From UMGS1322 sp900550765 (lineage in GTDB: Bacteria; Bacillota; Clostridia; Christensenellales; QALW01): DNA of 41,294 bases. Both the position numbers and the translations under genes were made by a program. Below are positions 21,650 to 30,481 of this stretch, piece after piece; within the stretch, counting starts at the first letter, position 1, and each line of letters starts with the position of its first letter. The notes beneath the pieces are model-generated. The model searched no databases. It saw only the letters and a list, made by a program, of their open reading frames with translations, and was not told the DNA's origin. The stretch is from assembly GCA_958448705.1 (NCBI GenBank), contig CAUDEY010000018.1:1-41294 (forward strand), written 5' to 3'.

Positions 21650-21970
21650 ATGGCAGAAATTAAACTCGTTGATGAAAAGACCTTTCATACCGAAGTAGAA
21701 AAAAGCCCTGTTCCTGTTTTAGTAGATTTTTATGCCGATTGGTGCGGGCCTTGTAAAATGGTTCAGCCGGAACTGGAAAAACTGGCGCAGGAAAACAGTT
21801 CTTTAACAATAGCCAAGGTAAATGTAGATGAAAACAATAATTTAGCTGAGCGCTTTAAAATTAACAGTATTCCATGTATGATTCTGTTTAAAGAGGGCGA
21901 GCCTAAAAAAGTCATTCTCGGGTACAGAACCAAACAGCAATTAGCGGCCTTAATACAAGAAACTGAATAA
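21650..21970 (+). CDS. trxA: Thioredoxin
   Basis: 106 residues, the usual size. The active site is WCGPCK at residues 31-36 in FYADWCGPCKMVQPELEKL, the buried aspartate is in LVDFY and the cis-proline loop is INSIPCMILFKEGE. Note the extra cysteine next to the cis-proline (IPC rather than the common VPT or IPT), which might alter redox behaviour. GGAG lies eight bases before the ATG. Monocistronic, with its own promoter and a strong terminator. trxA is the natural name; other thioredoxins may exist elsewhere in the genome. Confidence 0.93.
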   Translation: MAEIKLVDEKTFHTEVEKSPVPVLVDFYADWCGPCKMVQPELEKLAQENSSLTIAKVNVDENNNLAERFKINSIPCMILFKEGEPKKVILGYRTKQQLAALIQETE

Positions 21971-21975
21971 ACCGC

Positions 21976-22006
21976 AAAAACGCAGAATATCTGCGTTTTT
22001 GTTTTT
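21976..22006. terminator. Bidirectional terminator between trxA and two small membrane genes
   Basis: AAAAACGCAG (21976-21985) and CTGCGTTTTT (21991-22000), then GTTTTT. The A-rich left side gives a T-run on the minus strand, so it can serve both convergent transcripts. Confidence 0.85.
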
Positions 22007-22020
22007 ATACCGGAATACCG

Positions 22021-22236
22021 TTATTTCTCATAAATCATAACCGCAAGAGATATATAGACTGCTACAAATGCGCTTGCTGACAAACCGCCGAAAATTCTGC
22101 CCCAAATAAACGAACTTTTGAAAGAAATCAGCAGACATACAGCAATAATCAAGCCGCAAAGCAATGACGCAATACCAAACCTTATTCCTTTAGGAATTTC
22201 AGAATCCCTAATGAAATCGGCTATAAACGGCTCCAT
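22021..22236 (-). CDS. Small two-helix membrane protein
   Basis: 71 residues with two hydrophobic helices (about residues 19-38 and 45-67) joined by a short SFKSSFIWGR loop. GGAGGAG lies six bases before the ATG, which supports real translation. It is 21 bases after the next gene upstream on the minus strand, so both probably form an operon ending at the terminator at 21976-22006. No family recognised; function unknown. Confidence 0.65.
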   Translation of the reverse strand: MEPFIADFIRDSEIPKGIRFGIASLLCGLIIAVCLLISFKSSFIWGRIFGGLSASAFVAVYISLAVMIYEK

Positions 22237-22257
22237 ATTTTCTCCTCCGGCAAACTG

Positions 22258-22509
22258 TTATTTTATATCGATATCTACATAGTCCTTTTTATAATGATAG
22301 ATATGATAGGCGGTTTTTCCTAAGGAATAGAAAAAAGACAGTGCAATTCCATAAACAAAATTTTCCGCTTTGCATATATATAAAATAATGCAAGTCAGCA
22401 ATATCGGTCCGATAAAATCCAGAACATATTCAAATAAATGGTCTTTCATATGTTTTTTAAACTTATATCTCTTTTTTTCTTCTTTGCTAAAGGATTCCAT
22501 CTTCAACAA
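22258..22509 (-). CDS. Small basic membrane protein
   Basis: 83 residues from TTG 22509, or 80 from ATG 22500; GGAAGG precedes both. The N-terminus is very basic (KEEKKRYKFKKHMKDH) and is followed by two hydrophobic helices (IGPILLTCIILYIC and FVYGIALSFFYSLG) and an aromatic, acidic tail. It forms a pair with the gene at 22021-22236. No family recognised; two small membrane proteins in tandem could act as one complex, but this is only a suggestion. Confidence 0.6.
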   Translation of the reverse strand: MLKMESFSKEEKKRYKFKKHMKDHLFEYVLDFIGPILLTCIILYICKAENFVYGIALSFFYSLGKTAYHIYHYKKDYVDIDIK

Positions 22510-22728
22510 CTGCCTTCCTCTATTTTTTATCCTTTTGCTCTGTTATGAGCCGGCAGCTCCGAAAAATGCAGCTGTACCATCCGGTATCCCGCATTCGCCA
22601 ACTTTTTTCTCCGTTGCCTGTCGCGCGGTTTTACACTTTCAAAGCACTGTCCCTGCAAAGCACGCTTCACTTTCGCACAAACACAAAAGAACAGCCGCCA
22701 TGCATGTTTATTCCGCCCAATAAGCCGT

Positions 22729-24516
22729 CTACTTTTTTGCAGTAGACGCAATATACAACTCCTCCATCTGCTTCTGATCTACCTCGGCCGGTGCACCGGT
22801 CAACAGACATGAGGCGTTTTGCATCTTCGGAAAGGCGATCACATCTTTAATGTTATCCGCACCCGACAAAAGCATGACAAGCCGGTCAAAGCCAATGGCC
22901 AAACCGCCGTGGGGCGGTGCACCATAACGGAAAGCCTCCACTAAAAAGCCGAAACGCTCGTCAATATCCTCCTGTGAAAAACCTAAAAGCCGGAAAATGC
23001 AATTTTGGATATCTGAAGAATGAATTCTTATGCTTCCCCCGCCGAGTTCATAACCGTTAAGCACAATATCATAAGCCTTTGCACGCACCCGGCCGGGATT
23101 GCTCTCCAAGATAGCCAAATCTTCATCCATCGGTGAGGTAAAAGGATGATGTACTGCCACATAGCGCTGTTCTTCTTCGGAATACTCCAAAAGCGGAAAT
23201 TCCGTAATCCACACAAGCTCATACCGGCCGTTTTCAATTCTTCCCGTTCTGCGGGCGATCTCCTGACGAAGCTGACCAAGGCTGTCAAACACTACAGGAT
23301 TCTGATCCGCTACAATAAAAATGATATCGCCGTTCTGTGCACCCGTACGCGCAGCAATTCTGTCAAAATCCTCTGTCGTAAAGAATTTATTCACCGAAGA
23401 ACGATAGCCCTCAGCCGTTTTAATAATCCAAACCAATCCCTTGGCCCGATAGGTTTTGATATATTCGGCCAAAGCGTCAATATCTTTGCGAGAGAAGCGT
23501 TCCGCACAACCGTCGGCCACAATAGCGCGAACACTGCCGCCGCTGGCCACGGCGTCCTTAAACACCGAAAAACCGCAATCTTTTACCAAATCAGAAAGAT
23601 CGCACAGTTTCATGCCAAAACGCAAATCGGGTTTATCTGATCCGTACTGCTCCATCGCGTCGCAATATTTCATACGGCGGATGGGAAGTGTAATTTCTAC
23701 ATTAAGAATATCTTTAAAAATCTTTTTTAATAAGCCCTCCGTTACATGAATCACATCCTCCTCTTCCACGAAGGACATCTCCATATCCACCTGCGTAAAC
23801 TCCGGCTGACGATCCGCACGTAAATCTTCGTCTCTAAAGCATCGGGCAAGCTGAAAATACCTGTCAAAGCCCGAAACCATCAGCAATTGTTTAAAAAGCT
23901 GCGGAGATTGCGGAAGCGCAAAAAACGTACCCGGCTGTACCCGGCTTGGCACAAGATAATCTCTGGCCCCCTCGGGGGTACTTTTGGTAAGCATGGGCGT
24001 TTCAATCTCTAAAAATCCGTTATCGCACAGATAATTGCGGACCGAAGAAGCGATACGGCTGCGCATAATAAAATATTTCTGCATCGACGGTCTGCGAAGA
24101 TCTAAATACCGATACTGAAAACGCAAGGCTTCATTCACGGTAATTCCGTCATTGATTTCAAAAGGCGTGACCGCCGCCTCGGAAAGGATCTTCACTTCCG
24201 TGACCTCGATCTCCACTTCTCCCGTGGCAAGCTCTTTATTCACATTCTCCGGCGTTCTTGCAACCACTATTCCGGTAACGGCAAGGACATATTCACTGCG
24301 TACCGCCGCGATCTTATCAAAAAGCTCTTTATTCTTTGTTTCGTTCCATACGGCCTGCACAATACCGCTGCGGTCACGCAGCCACATAAAAACAAGTCCG
24401 CCTAAATCCCTTCTGCGCTGCACCCAGCCCATTACCGTCTGCACAGTGCCGATATGCTCCTTGCGCAGTTCACCGCAAAGGAGCGTTCTTTTTGTTCCGT
24501 TTAAATTCTCACTCAT
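22729..24516 (-). CDS. aspS: Aspartyl-tRNA synthetase, bacterial type
   Basis: 595 residues from ATG 24516, chosen over TTG 24522 because GAGGG lies six bases upstream. N-terminal OB-fold anticodon-binding domain (VMGWVQRRRDLGGLVFMWLRD), class II catalytic domain with motif 2 (FRDEDLRADRQPEFTQVDMEMSF), the bacterial GAD insertion (about residues 290-415), and motif 3 (GLAIGFDRLVMLL). The size is typical of bacterial AspRS. Charges tRNA-Asp, or also tRNA-Asn if the organism uses the amidotransferase route. Cotranscribed with hisS, from which it is separated by nine bases. Confidence 0.97.
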   Translation of the reverse strand: MSENLNGTKRTLLCGELRKEHIGTVQTVMGWVQRRRDLGGLVFMWLRDRSGIVQAVWNETKNKELFDKIAAVRSEYVLAVTGIVVARTPENVNKELATGEVEIEVTEVKILSEAAVTPFEINDGITVNEALRFQYRYLDLRRPSMQKYFIMRSRIASSVRNYLCDNGFLEIETPMLTKSTPEGARDYLVPSRVQPGTFFALPQSPQLFKQLLMVSGFDRYFQLARCFRDEDLRADRQPEFTQVDMEMSFVEEEDVIHVTEGLLKKIFKDILNVEITLPIRRMKYCDAMEQYGSDKPDLRFGMKLCDLSDLVKDCGFSVFKDAVASGGSVRAIVADGCAERFSRKDIDALAEYIKTYRAKGLVWIIKTAEGYRSSVNKFFTTEDFDRIAARTGAQNGDIIFIVADQNPVVFDSLGQLRQEIARRTGRIENGRYELVWITEFPLLEYSEEEQRYVAVHHPFTSPMDEDLAILESNPGRVRAKAYDIVLNGYELGGGSIRIHSSDIQNCIFRLLGFSQEDIDERFGFLVEAFRYGAPPHGGLAIGFDRLVMLLSGADNIKDVIAFPKMQNASCLLTGAPAEVDQKQMEELYIASTAKK

Positions 24517-24525
24517 AACCAACCC

Positions 24526-25773
24526 TCAAACCAATCGATTGACGATTTCCTCCGGCGCAAGTTCCTGCTGAGAACCGTCTCTCATATTTTTCAAAATATA
24601 TTTTCCTGCCGCAAGCTCCTGCTCACCGATGAGCACGGTATAATCGACCTTGAGTCTATCGGCATATTTAAACTGCGCCTTAAAGGAACGGCTGTTATGC
24701 TCACATTCGGCGGCGATTCCGGCCTGTCTCAGCTTTTGCGTAAAGGAAAACGCGGCGATATGTTCCTGAGCAGATGCCCCGGCGGCCACATACACCCTGT
24801 ACTGCTGCGGTGCTTCAGGCACCAGTTTCTGTGCTTCCATCAGCATCAAAAGGCGCTCAATTCCCATACCAAATCCTATGCCGCATACTTTTTTACCGCC
24901 TAACTGTTCCACAAGGCCGTCATAGCGCCCCCCGCCGCAGACAGTAAGCACGCCATCGTCCACAGGTGCAATGATTTCGAACACGGTTTTTGTATAATAA
25001 TCCAGGCCTCTTACGATATGCGGATCAACTGTAAAATCAATTTTCAGCGCGGTAAGAATATCCTTGAGCATTTCAAAATGCCGGCGGCAATCCTCACATA
25101 TGTAATCTAATATAACCGGCGCGTTTTCGCTGTCCCGGCCGCAACCAGGATCCTTACAATCCAAAATGCGCATGGGATTCCTCTCCAGCCGGCTCCGGCA
25201 GGTGCTGCAAAGCTTTTTATTCTGAAAATAAGCCTTTAGCGCCTCATTATACTTTGCCCGACACGCAGGACAGCCAATGCTGTTAATATGCAATGCCAAC
25301 CCTTTCAAACCGCACTGAGAAAGCACTGAGTAACCCAGCATAATAATTTCCGCATCCAAAGTAGCTCCCTCGGCTCCAAAAGCCTCAATGCCGAACTGAT
25401 GATGCTCCCGCAGCCGGCCGCTCTGCGGTTTTTCATAGCGGAAAACGGGCGTAAAATAGAACATCTTCAGCGGCAATACATCATTAAACATTCCATGTTC
25501 AATAAAAGCCCTGGCAGCACCGGCGGTTCCCTCGGGTTTTAAGGTAATGCTGCGCCCGCCCTTATCCTCAAAGGTATACATTTCCTTTTGCACTACATCG
25601 GTGGTATCTCCCACGCCGCGCAGAAACAGCTCCGTATGCTCAAATACCGGTGTGCGTACTTCCCGATACCCATTCAGCCCTGCACAGCGCCGCATAATGT
25701 CTTCAACATAATGCCATTTATACGCCTCATAAGGCGTAACGTCCTTTGTTCCCTTGGGTGCCTGTATAAGCAT
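24526..25773 (-). CDS. hisS: Histidyl-tRNA synthetase
   Basis: 415 residues. Class II motifs: PKGTKDVTPYE at the N-terminus, motif 2 FRYEKPQSGRLREHHQFGIE, the histidine-specific motifs GLDYYTKTVFEI and GGGRYDGLVEQLGG, motif 3 GFGMGIERLL, and a C-terminal anticodon-binding domain. A Cys-rich insert (CPACRAKY, CSTC, CKDPGCG, CEDC) near residues 170-230 may bind zinc, as in many Clostridia. The gene has its own promoter right after hemZ and is followed by aspS. Confidence 0.97.
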   Translation of the reverse strand: MLIQAPKGTKDVTPYEAYKWHYVEDIMRRCAGLNGYREVRTPVFEHTELFLRGVGDTTDVVQKEMYTFEDKGGRSITLKPEGTAGAARAFIEHGMFNDVLPLKMFYFTPVFRYEKPQSGRLREHHQFGIEAFGAEGATLDAEIIMLGYSVLSQCGLKGLALHINSIGCPACRAKYNEALKAYFQNKKLCSTCRSRLERNPMRILDCKDPGCGRDSENAPVILDYICEDCRRHFEMLKDILTALKIDFTVDPHIVRGLDYYTKTVFEIIAPVDDGVLTVCGGGRYDGLVEQLGGKKVCGIGFGMGIERLLMLMEAQKLVPEAPQQYRVYVAAGASAQEHIAAFSFTQKLRQAGIAAECEHNSRSFKAQFKYADRLKVDYTVLIGEQELAAGKYILKNMRDGSQQELAPEEIVNRLV

Positions 25774-25808
25774 AAAAACTCTCCCTTGTATTCAATCAGT
25801 ATATATCA

Positions 25809-25836
25809 ATTATAAATATTTTTTTATTTGTGTCAA
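25809..25836 (-). promoter_or_regulatory. Promoter of hisS-aspS
   Basis: TTGACA (25836-25831), a 16-base spacer and TATAAT (25814-25809) on the minus strand, inside the 69-base gap between hemZ and hisS. Confidence 0.75.
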
Positions 25837-25842
25837 TGGTAT

Positions 25843-27255
25843 TCAGGAAAACAACGTGTTTTTTCGGACTTGTGCCTCATCGATGCGCCGAATATACTCA
25901 TAAATACTTTTAAAGTTGAACGCACGTTCAATGCGCCCCTGGCGACGCAATATCCGCTTGGAAACCGCACCGCAGCCAATCGCCGCGATATCCGTCGTTT
26001 CCTCCATGATATCGATATTATAAACACCCGTGTGACCGGGCAGCGTATAACCGATATTTTCTAAATTTCCGGTCATATATTTCTGCCGGTACAAATAATA
26101 CGGCAGATAGCCCTTAGGGCGCAAAATACGCAAAGCCCCCTCTACCATTTGCTGCACCTGAGAAGCATCTGCTCCGCAAAAGCCATGCTCCGCCATCAGG
26201 GATCCCCGTTTCAGTGCCAATGTATGCACGGTTATATTTTCTGCCTTTAACGCTAAAACCTGAGAAAGCGTCGAAAAAAACATCTCCGGCGTCTCTTGAG
26301 GAAGCCCCGCAATGATATCTGCGTTAATAGTCTGAAATCCTACCTCTCTTGCCAGCGCAAAGCACCGTACAATATCTTCCGGCAAATGGCTGCGCCCTAT
26401 TTTTTGCAGCGTCTCAGCATTCATGCTTTGAGGATTGATGCTAATTCTCGAAACACCGCAATCTTTCATTACATACAGCTTATTCTCTGTAATGGTATCG
26501 GGTCTCCCCGCCTCAACGGTAAATTCCCTCTGCGGCCGGAACGCCCTGCAAACATACCGCAGCATTTTTTCAAAAAGAGCTTCGGTCAGTGCGGTTGGCG
26601 TGCCGCCGCCGATATAAAGACAGCGTATTTGCTTATTTAATTTTTCAAGCAATGCCGCCGTTTGGTCAATCTCTGTTAGAAGCGCTTCGATATACGGTGC
26701 CATCAGTTTTTCTCCCTTAGTGGAATCGGTAGAGGAAAACGAACAATAGGTGCACCGAGTACGGCAGAATGGAATTCCTATGTAAACATCAATCTCATTC
26801 TCCTGCGGGTGATAAAATTCTTCCTGATTTCTGCATATGTCCTCCAACAGCTCTCCTTTTTCCAAAGGAAGGTCGTATTTTTCCAGCAGTGCGCGGCTTG
26901 CACCGTCTGCGGCAGAATATTCTCTTGCCAGTTTGGTCGGCCGTATACCGGTAAGCGAACCCCATGGCAGCTGCCGGCCCGTATATTTTTTAAAAGAAAA
27001 ATATACTGCCAGTTTTATACACCGCTTGATGACACGCTCCTGTGCGGCTGCGTCATGCATTGGTAATACTTCACGGCTTTCCCCCAAAATATCCCGATAT
27101 ACCGCCCAGGCATATACGGTACCGTTTTCTATCTGCCGCATCACTTCAATGTCGGCCGCATCCTCTGTCAATTCAATTTTATCTGCCTCTATAAAAGCAC
27201 GTATACTCTCGGATATTTCATTATAAAACTCCGGAGCATTGGTTTTCAGCTTCAT
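25843..27255 (-). CDS. hemZ: Coproporphyrinogen dehydrogenase HemZ (radical SAM)
   Basis: 470 residues. Radical SAM cluster motif CRTRCTYC near residue 165 in VYIGIPFCRTRCTYCSF, then GGGTPTAL, VEAGRPDTIT and the HemN-like GLPQETPEMF. An N-terminal extension of about 155 residues and the C-terminal GAVSKRI match HemZ rather than HemN. HemZ is an oxygen-independent coproporphyrinogen oxidase-like enzyme found in Bacillota; activity in heme synthesis has been reported for B. subtilis but is not assured here. The ATG lies one base after the stop of the MBL hydrolase gene. Confidence 0.92.
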   Translation of the reverse strand: MKLKTNAPEFYNEISESIRAFIEADKIELTEDAADIEVMRQIENGTVYAWAVYRDILGESREVLPMHDAAAQERVIKRCIKLAVYFSFKKYTGRQLPWGSLTGIRPTKLAREYSAADGASRALLEKYDLPLEKGELLEDICRNQEEFYHPQENEIDVYIGIPFCRTRCTYCSFSSTDSTKGEKLMAPYIEALLTEIDQTAALLEKLNKQIRCLYIGGGTPTALTEALFEKMLRYVCRAFRPQREFTVEAGRPDTITENKLYVMKDCGVSRISINPQSMNAETLQKIGRSHLPEDIVRCFALAREVGFQTINADIIAGLPQETPEMFFSTLSQVLALKAENITVHTLALKRGSLMAEHGFCGADASQVQQMVEGALRILRPKGYLPYYLYRQKYMTGNLENIGYTLPGHTGVYNIDIMEETTDIAAIGCGAVSKRILRRQGRIERAFNFKSIYEYIRRIDEAQVRKNTLFS

Positions 27256-27256
27256 G

Positions 27257-27871
27257 CTACCTCACAAAAGGATTATATTTTTTCTCGTCTTCTATTGCGG
27301 TTTCATCTCCATGGCCCGGCAATACACGCAGAGAATCCGGCAGCGTCAAAAGATTATTTTTAACCGAACGGATCAGCTGCTCATGGTCTCCTGCTGAAAA
27401 ATCCGTACGCCCTACGCTGCCGCAAAACAGTGTATCTCCGCTGAAGATCACATCTCCTACTAAATAACACACCCCGCCCGGCGTATGACCGGGCGTTGCA
27501 ATTACCCGAAGATTCATACCGCAAAGAGATAATTCTTCTCCGCCGGTCAGTAAATGGTCTGCCCGGCAAGGCTCTGTTGTGTATCCGAACTGTGCCGCTA
27601 AAGAAGCTTGCGCATCCCAAAGCATCGGCGCATCCGCAGCATGAACATATACCTCGGCGCCGTCCCGCTGCAGTTCCCGCAGTGCTCCAATATGATCAAA
27701 ATGGCCATGCGTCAGCAGCACCGCCTGAATATTCCAGCCTTTTTCCGCCGCCGTCTGCCGAATTTTTTGCGCATCTCCCCCCGGGTCCACCACAAAGGCC
27801 TCGGTATCGTTATCCGAAACAAGATAGGTATTTACACCCAGAACTCCTGTTTTCAGCTTTGCTATTTCCAT
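27257..27871 (-). CDS. MBL-fold metallo-hydrolase, glyoxalase II-like
   Basis: 204 residues. Zinc ligands are seen as THGHFDHIG (residues about 55-63), GHTPGG, SGDTLF and a C-terminal PGHGDET. Length and motifs match the YcbL/YqgX-type subgroup of glyoxalase II-like hydrolases. The gene sits in the conserved dtd-MBL-hemZ order of Clostridia. It overlaps neither neighbour but is separated from both by fewer than three bases, so translation is probably coupled. The substrate is unknown; thioesters such as S-lactoylglutathione analogues are possible. Confidence 0.93.
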   Translation of the reverse strand: MEIAKLKTGVLGVNTYLVSDNDTEAFVVDPGGDAQKIRQTAAEKGWNIQAVLLTHGHFDHIGALRELQRDGAEVYVHAADAPMLWDAQASLAAQFGYTTEPCRADHLLTGGEELSLCGMNLRVIATPGHTPGGVCYLVGDVIFSGDTLFCGSVGRTDFSAGDHEQLIRSVKNNLLTLPDSLRVLPGHGDETAIEDEKKYNPFVR

Positions 27872-28321
27872 TTAAAACATCCTTTCACTATCCACAAGGA
27901 TTGTTACCGGTCCTTCATTGATCAGTTCTACCTGCATATCCGCACCGAACTCTCCCGTTTGCAGCATAACACCATGCTGTTCAAAATATCGGCAGGCCGC
28001 TTCATACAGCGGTTTGGAATACGCAGAACCGGCCGCCCGAGAAAACGACGGACGCCGGCCCTTCCGTACATCGCCATAAAGAGTAAACTGCGATACCAGC
28101 AATACGGAACCGCCCGTCTCCTTTAAACTAAGATTCAGCTTGCCGTTCCCGTCAGGAAAAATCCTCATATTCAGCGTTTTTTCGCATATATAAGCCACAT
28201 CTTTTTCGGTATCGGTGTCCGCAATACCAAGCAGCAGCAGAATGCCCGTTCCGATCTGCGAAATTTTTTGTTCGCCGACAACAACCGATGCGCTTTTTAC
28301 TCTCTGCAATACGCCGCGCAT
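27872..28321 (-). CDS. dtd: D-aminoacyl-tRNA deacylase
   Basis: 149 residues, the standard length. Conserved DTD motifs: MRGVLQRVKSASVVV at the N-terminus, GSVLLVSQFTLYGD (the SQxT motif) and NEGPVTILVDS (the Gly-cisPro motif). The enzyme frees tRNA from D-amino acids or glycine mischarged on tRNA-Ala. AGGAGG lies six bases before the ATG, 12 bases after rel. Confidence 0.96.
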   Translation of the reverse strand: MRGVLQRVKSASVVVGEQKISQIGTGILLLLGIADTDTEKDVAYICEKTLNMRIFPDGNGKLNLSLKETGGSVLLVSQFTLYGDVRKGRRPSFSRAAGSAYSKPLYEAACRYFEQHGVMLQTGEFGADMQVELINEGPVTILVDSERMF

Positions 28322-28333
28322 AACAGCCTCCTG

Positions 28334-30481
28334 CTAATTATTAATCCGGTAAACCTCAATAACTCCCTGGATTTTTTTAAACGCCTTCAAAATAGTCTCC
28401 AACTGCTGGGCGCCAGAAATACGAATGCCCATGGTGATGGTAGCGGAGCCCTCCTTTGTTGAAACGTTCAAAGATGCAATATCCGCTTTGGCCGTATAAA
28501 TGCAATTGGAAACATCCAAAATAATGCCCGTTCTGTCATAACTGAGCATCTGCACATTGGCTACATAACTGGTTTCGGCATTAAGATCCCAGCTTACCTC
28601 AATCTCACGTTCGTGCTCAAAGCTTCCCAAATTACTGCAATCCCTGCGGTGTACAGAAACGCCGCGGCCGCGGGTAATATATCCTACGATATCATCTCCG
28701 GGAACCGGGGAACAGCAGCGGGCAAACCGTACCAGCATATTGCTTTCCCCTTTTACAATTACGCCGTTATTGGAGCGTTCCCTGTGCTTCTGCTCTTTTG
28801 GTTTTTCACTCTCATCGGCTTCATTTACTGTTTTTTTATACTCCTCCACAAGTCTGGGAAGGATTTGATGCACACGCAGACCGCCATACCCTACCGAAGC
28901 ATACAGATCATCCATCGATTGAATTTTATATTTTTTAAAAATAGGATTCAGCCATTCCTGCCGGGTAAGCGCCGAGATCTGATACCCTAACCGCTTGGCC
29001 TCCTTATCCAGCATATCCTTGCCTTTTACGATATTTTCCTCACGCAGTTCCTTTTTAAACCACGCCCGGATCTTTGACTTTGCCTCATTGGTGTGCACAA
29101 TATTCAGCCAGTCACGGCTGGGGCCGTGTCCGGCATTGGCGGAAGCCGTAAGAATCTCCACGATATCACCGTTTTTCAGCTTAGCATCAATATTAACAAT
29201 ACGTCCATTGATTTTAGCACCGATACAGCGGTGACCGATAGACGAATGCACCGAATATGCAAAATCCAGCGGCGTAGACCCCATAGGCAAACTTTTAACA
29301 TCTCCCTTGGGCGTAAAAACAAATACTTCATCATTAAACAGCTCTGTCCTTACCACATCGATAAATTCGGCGCTGTCCTTGGCCTCATGCTCAAAATCCA
29401 TCATTCTGCGCAGCCAGCTGAGCTTGGCTTCGCCGGTAGTAAGCGGATTTGTTTTTCCTTCTTTATACTTCCAGTGCGCCGCAATACCGTATTCAGCGGT
29501 ATTATGCATTTCCTCGGTACGAATCTGTATTTCAAAGGGATTTCCGTTTTTCCCAATCACCGTCGTATGCAGGGACTGATACATATTTGCCTTCGGCATG
29601 GCGATATAATCTTTAAAACGACCGGGCATGGGTCTAAATTCACTGTGCATGATCCCCAAAGCCTCATAGCAGTAACGAACATCCTTTACAATGATCCGTA
29701 CGGCGCTCAAATCATAAATATGATCGATTGTATTGCTTCCCTGCTGCTTCATTTTTTTATACACGCTGTAAAAGTGCTTCGGACGGCCGTATATTTGAGC
29801 CGGAATACCGTTTTCATCTAATTTTTTGCGTATGATCTCAATGATCTCCGCAATCACCTGCTGCCGTTCTTCCTGCCCCTGATTGATTGCATCATCAATA
29901 TATTTATAAGCCTCAGGCTCCAAATACTTCAGGCACAGGTCTTCAAGCCGCCATTTGATCTGATAAATACCAAGCCGGTTGGCAAGCGGCGCATAGATAT
30001 CCAAAGTTTCCTTTGCAATTCTGCGGCGCTTTTGCTCTTCACAGCTTTCCAGCGTCTGCATATTATGCAGCCGATCCGCCAATTTTACAAGAATGACTCG
30101 GATATCATGGGCCATGGCCAAAAACATTTTTCGTAAATTTTCTGCCTGCGCTTCCTCTTTGGAAGCGAACTGTATTTTATTAAGCTTGGTAACCCCTTTT
30201 ACAATTTCTCCCACCGTAGAGCCGAACTGTTCCACAATTTCTGCTTCGGAAATCTCGGTATCCTCCACCACATCATGCAGAAGCGCCGCGCACACAGTTT
30301 CAGCATCCATGCCCATTTGCGCCAGAATAAGTGCCACATTTTCCGGATGGATAATATATGGTTCGCCCGATTCCCGCATTTGTCCTTCATGTGCTTTTAC
30401 GGCCAGCTCGTGGGCATGTTCAATGACCGCAGCTTCCTGCGGCGTATACTGTTTTTGAATGATTTCCTGCAATTGGCTCAT
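28334..30481 (-). CDS. rel: Bifunctional (p)ppGpp synthetase/hydrolase
   Basis: 715 residues. The HD hydrolase domain keeps HDVVEDTEI and HDIRVILVKLADRLHNMQTL. The synthetase domain has YGRPKHFYSVYKKM and the RFKD motif (PGRFKDYIAMPK), which in Rel enzymes goes with bifunctionality and differs from the EXDD of RelA. TGS (VFTPKGDVKSLP), zinc-finger/helical and C-terminal ACT domains follow. It makes and destroys the alarmone of the stringent response, with the C-terminus sensing ribosomes. The start overlaps the end of recJ by four bases. Confidence 0.96.
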   Translation of the reverse strand: MSQLQEIIQKQYTPQEAAVIEHAHELAVKAHEGQMRESGEPYIIHPENVALILAQMGMDAETVCAALLHDVVEDTEISEAEIVEQFGSTVGEIVKGVTKLNKIQFASKEEAQAENLRKMFLAMAHDIRVILVKLADRLHNMQTLESCEEQKRRRIAKETLDIYAPLANRLGIYQIKWRLEDLCLKYLEPEAYKYIDDAINQGQEERQQVIAEIIEIIRKKLDENGIPAQIYGRPKHFYSVYKKMKQQGSNTIDHIYDLSAVRIIVKDVRYCYEALGIMHSEFRPMPGRFKDYIAMPKANMYQSLHTTVIGKNGNPFEIQIRTEEMHNTAEYGIAAHWKYKEGKTNPLTTGEAKLSWLRRMMDFEHEAKDSAEFIDVVRTELFNDEVFVFTPKGDVKSLPMGSTPLDFAYSVHSSIGHRCIGAKINGRIVNIDAKLKNGDIVEILTASANAGHGPSRDWLNIVHTNEAKSKIRAWFKKELREENIVKGKDMLDKEAKRLGYQISALTRQEWLNPIFKKYKIQSMDDLYASVGYGGLRVHQILPRLVEEYKKTVNEADESEKPKEQKHRERSNNGVIVKGESNMLVRFARCCSPVPGDDIVGYITRGRGVSVHRRDCSNLGSFEHEREIEVSWDLNAETSYVANVQMLSYDRTGIILDVSNCIYTAKADIASLNVSTKEGSATITMGIRISGAQQLETILKAFKKIQGVIEVYRINN

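Noticed and set aside
22527..22751. Minus-strand frame of 74 codons between aspS and the small membrane gene
   Set aside because: Starts inside the end of aspS without a ribosome binding site; basic composition is unremarkable and no family is visible.
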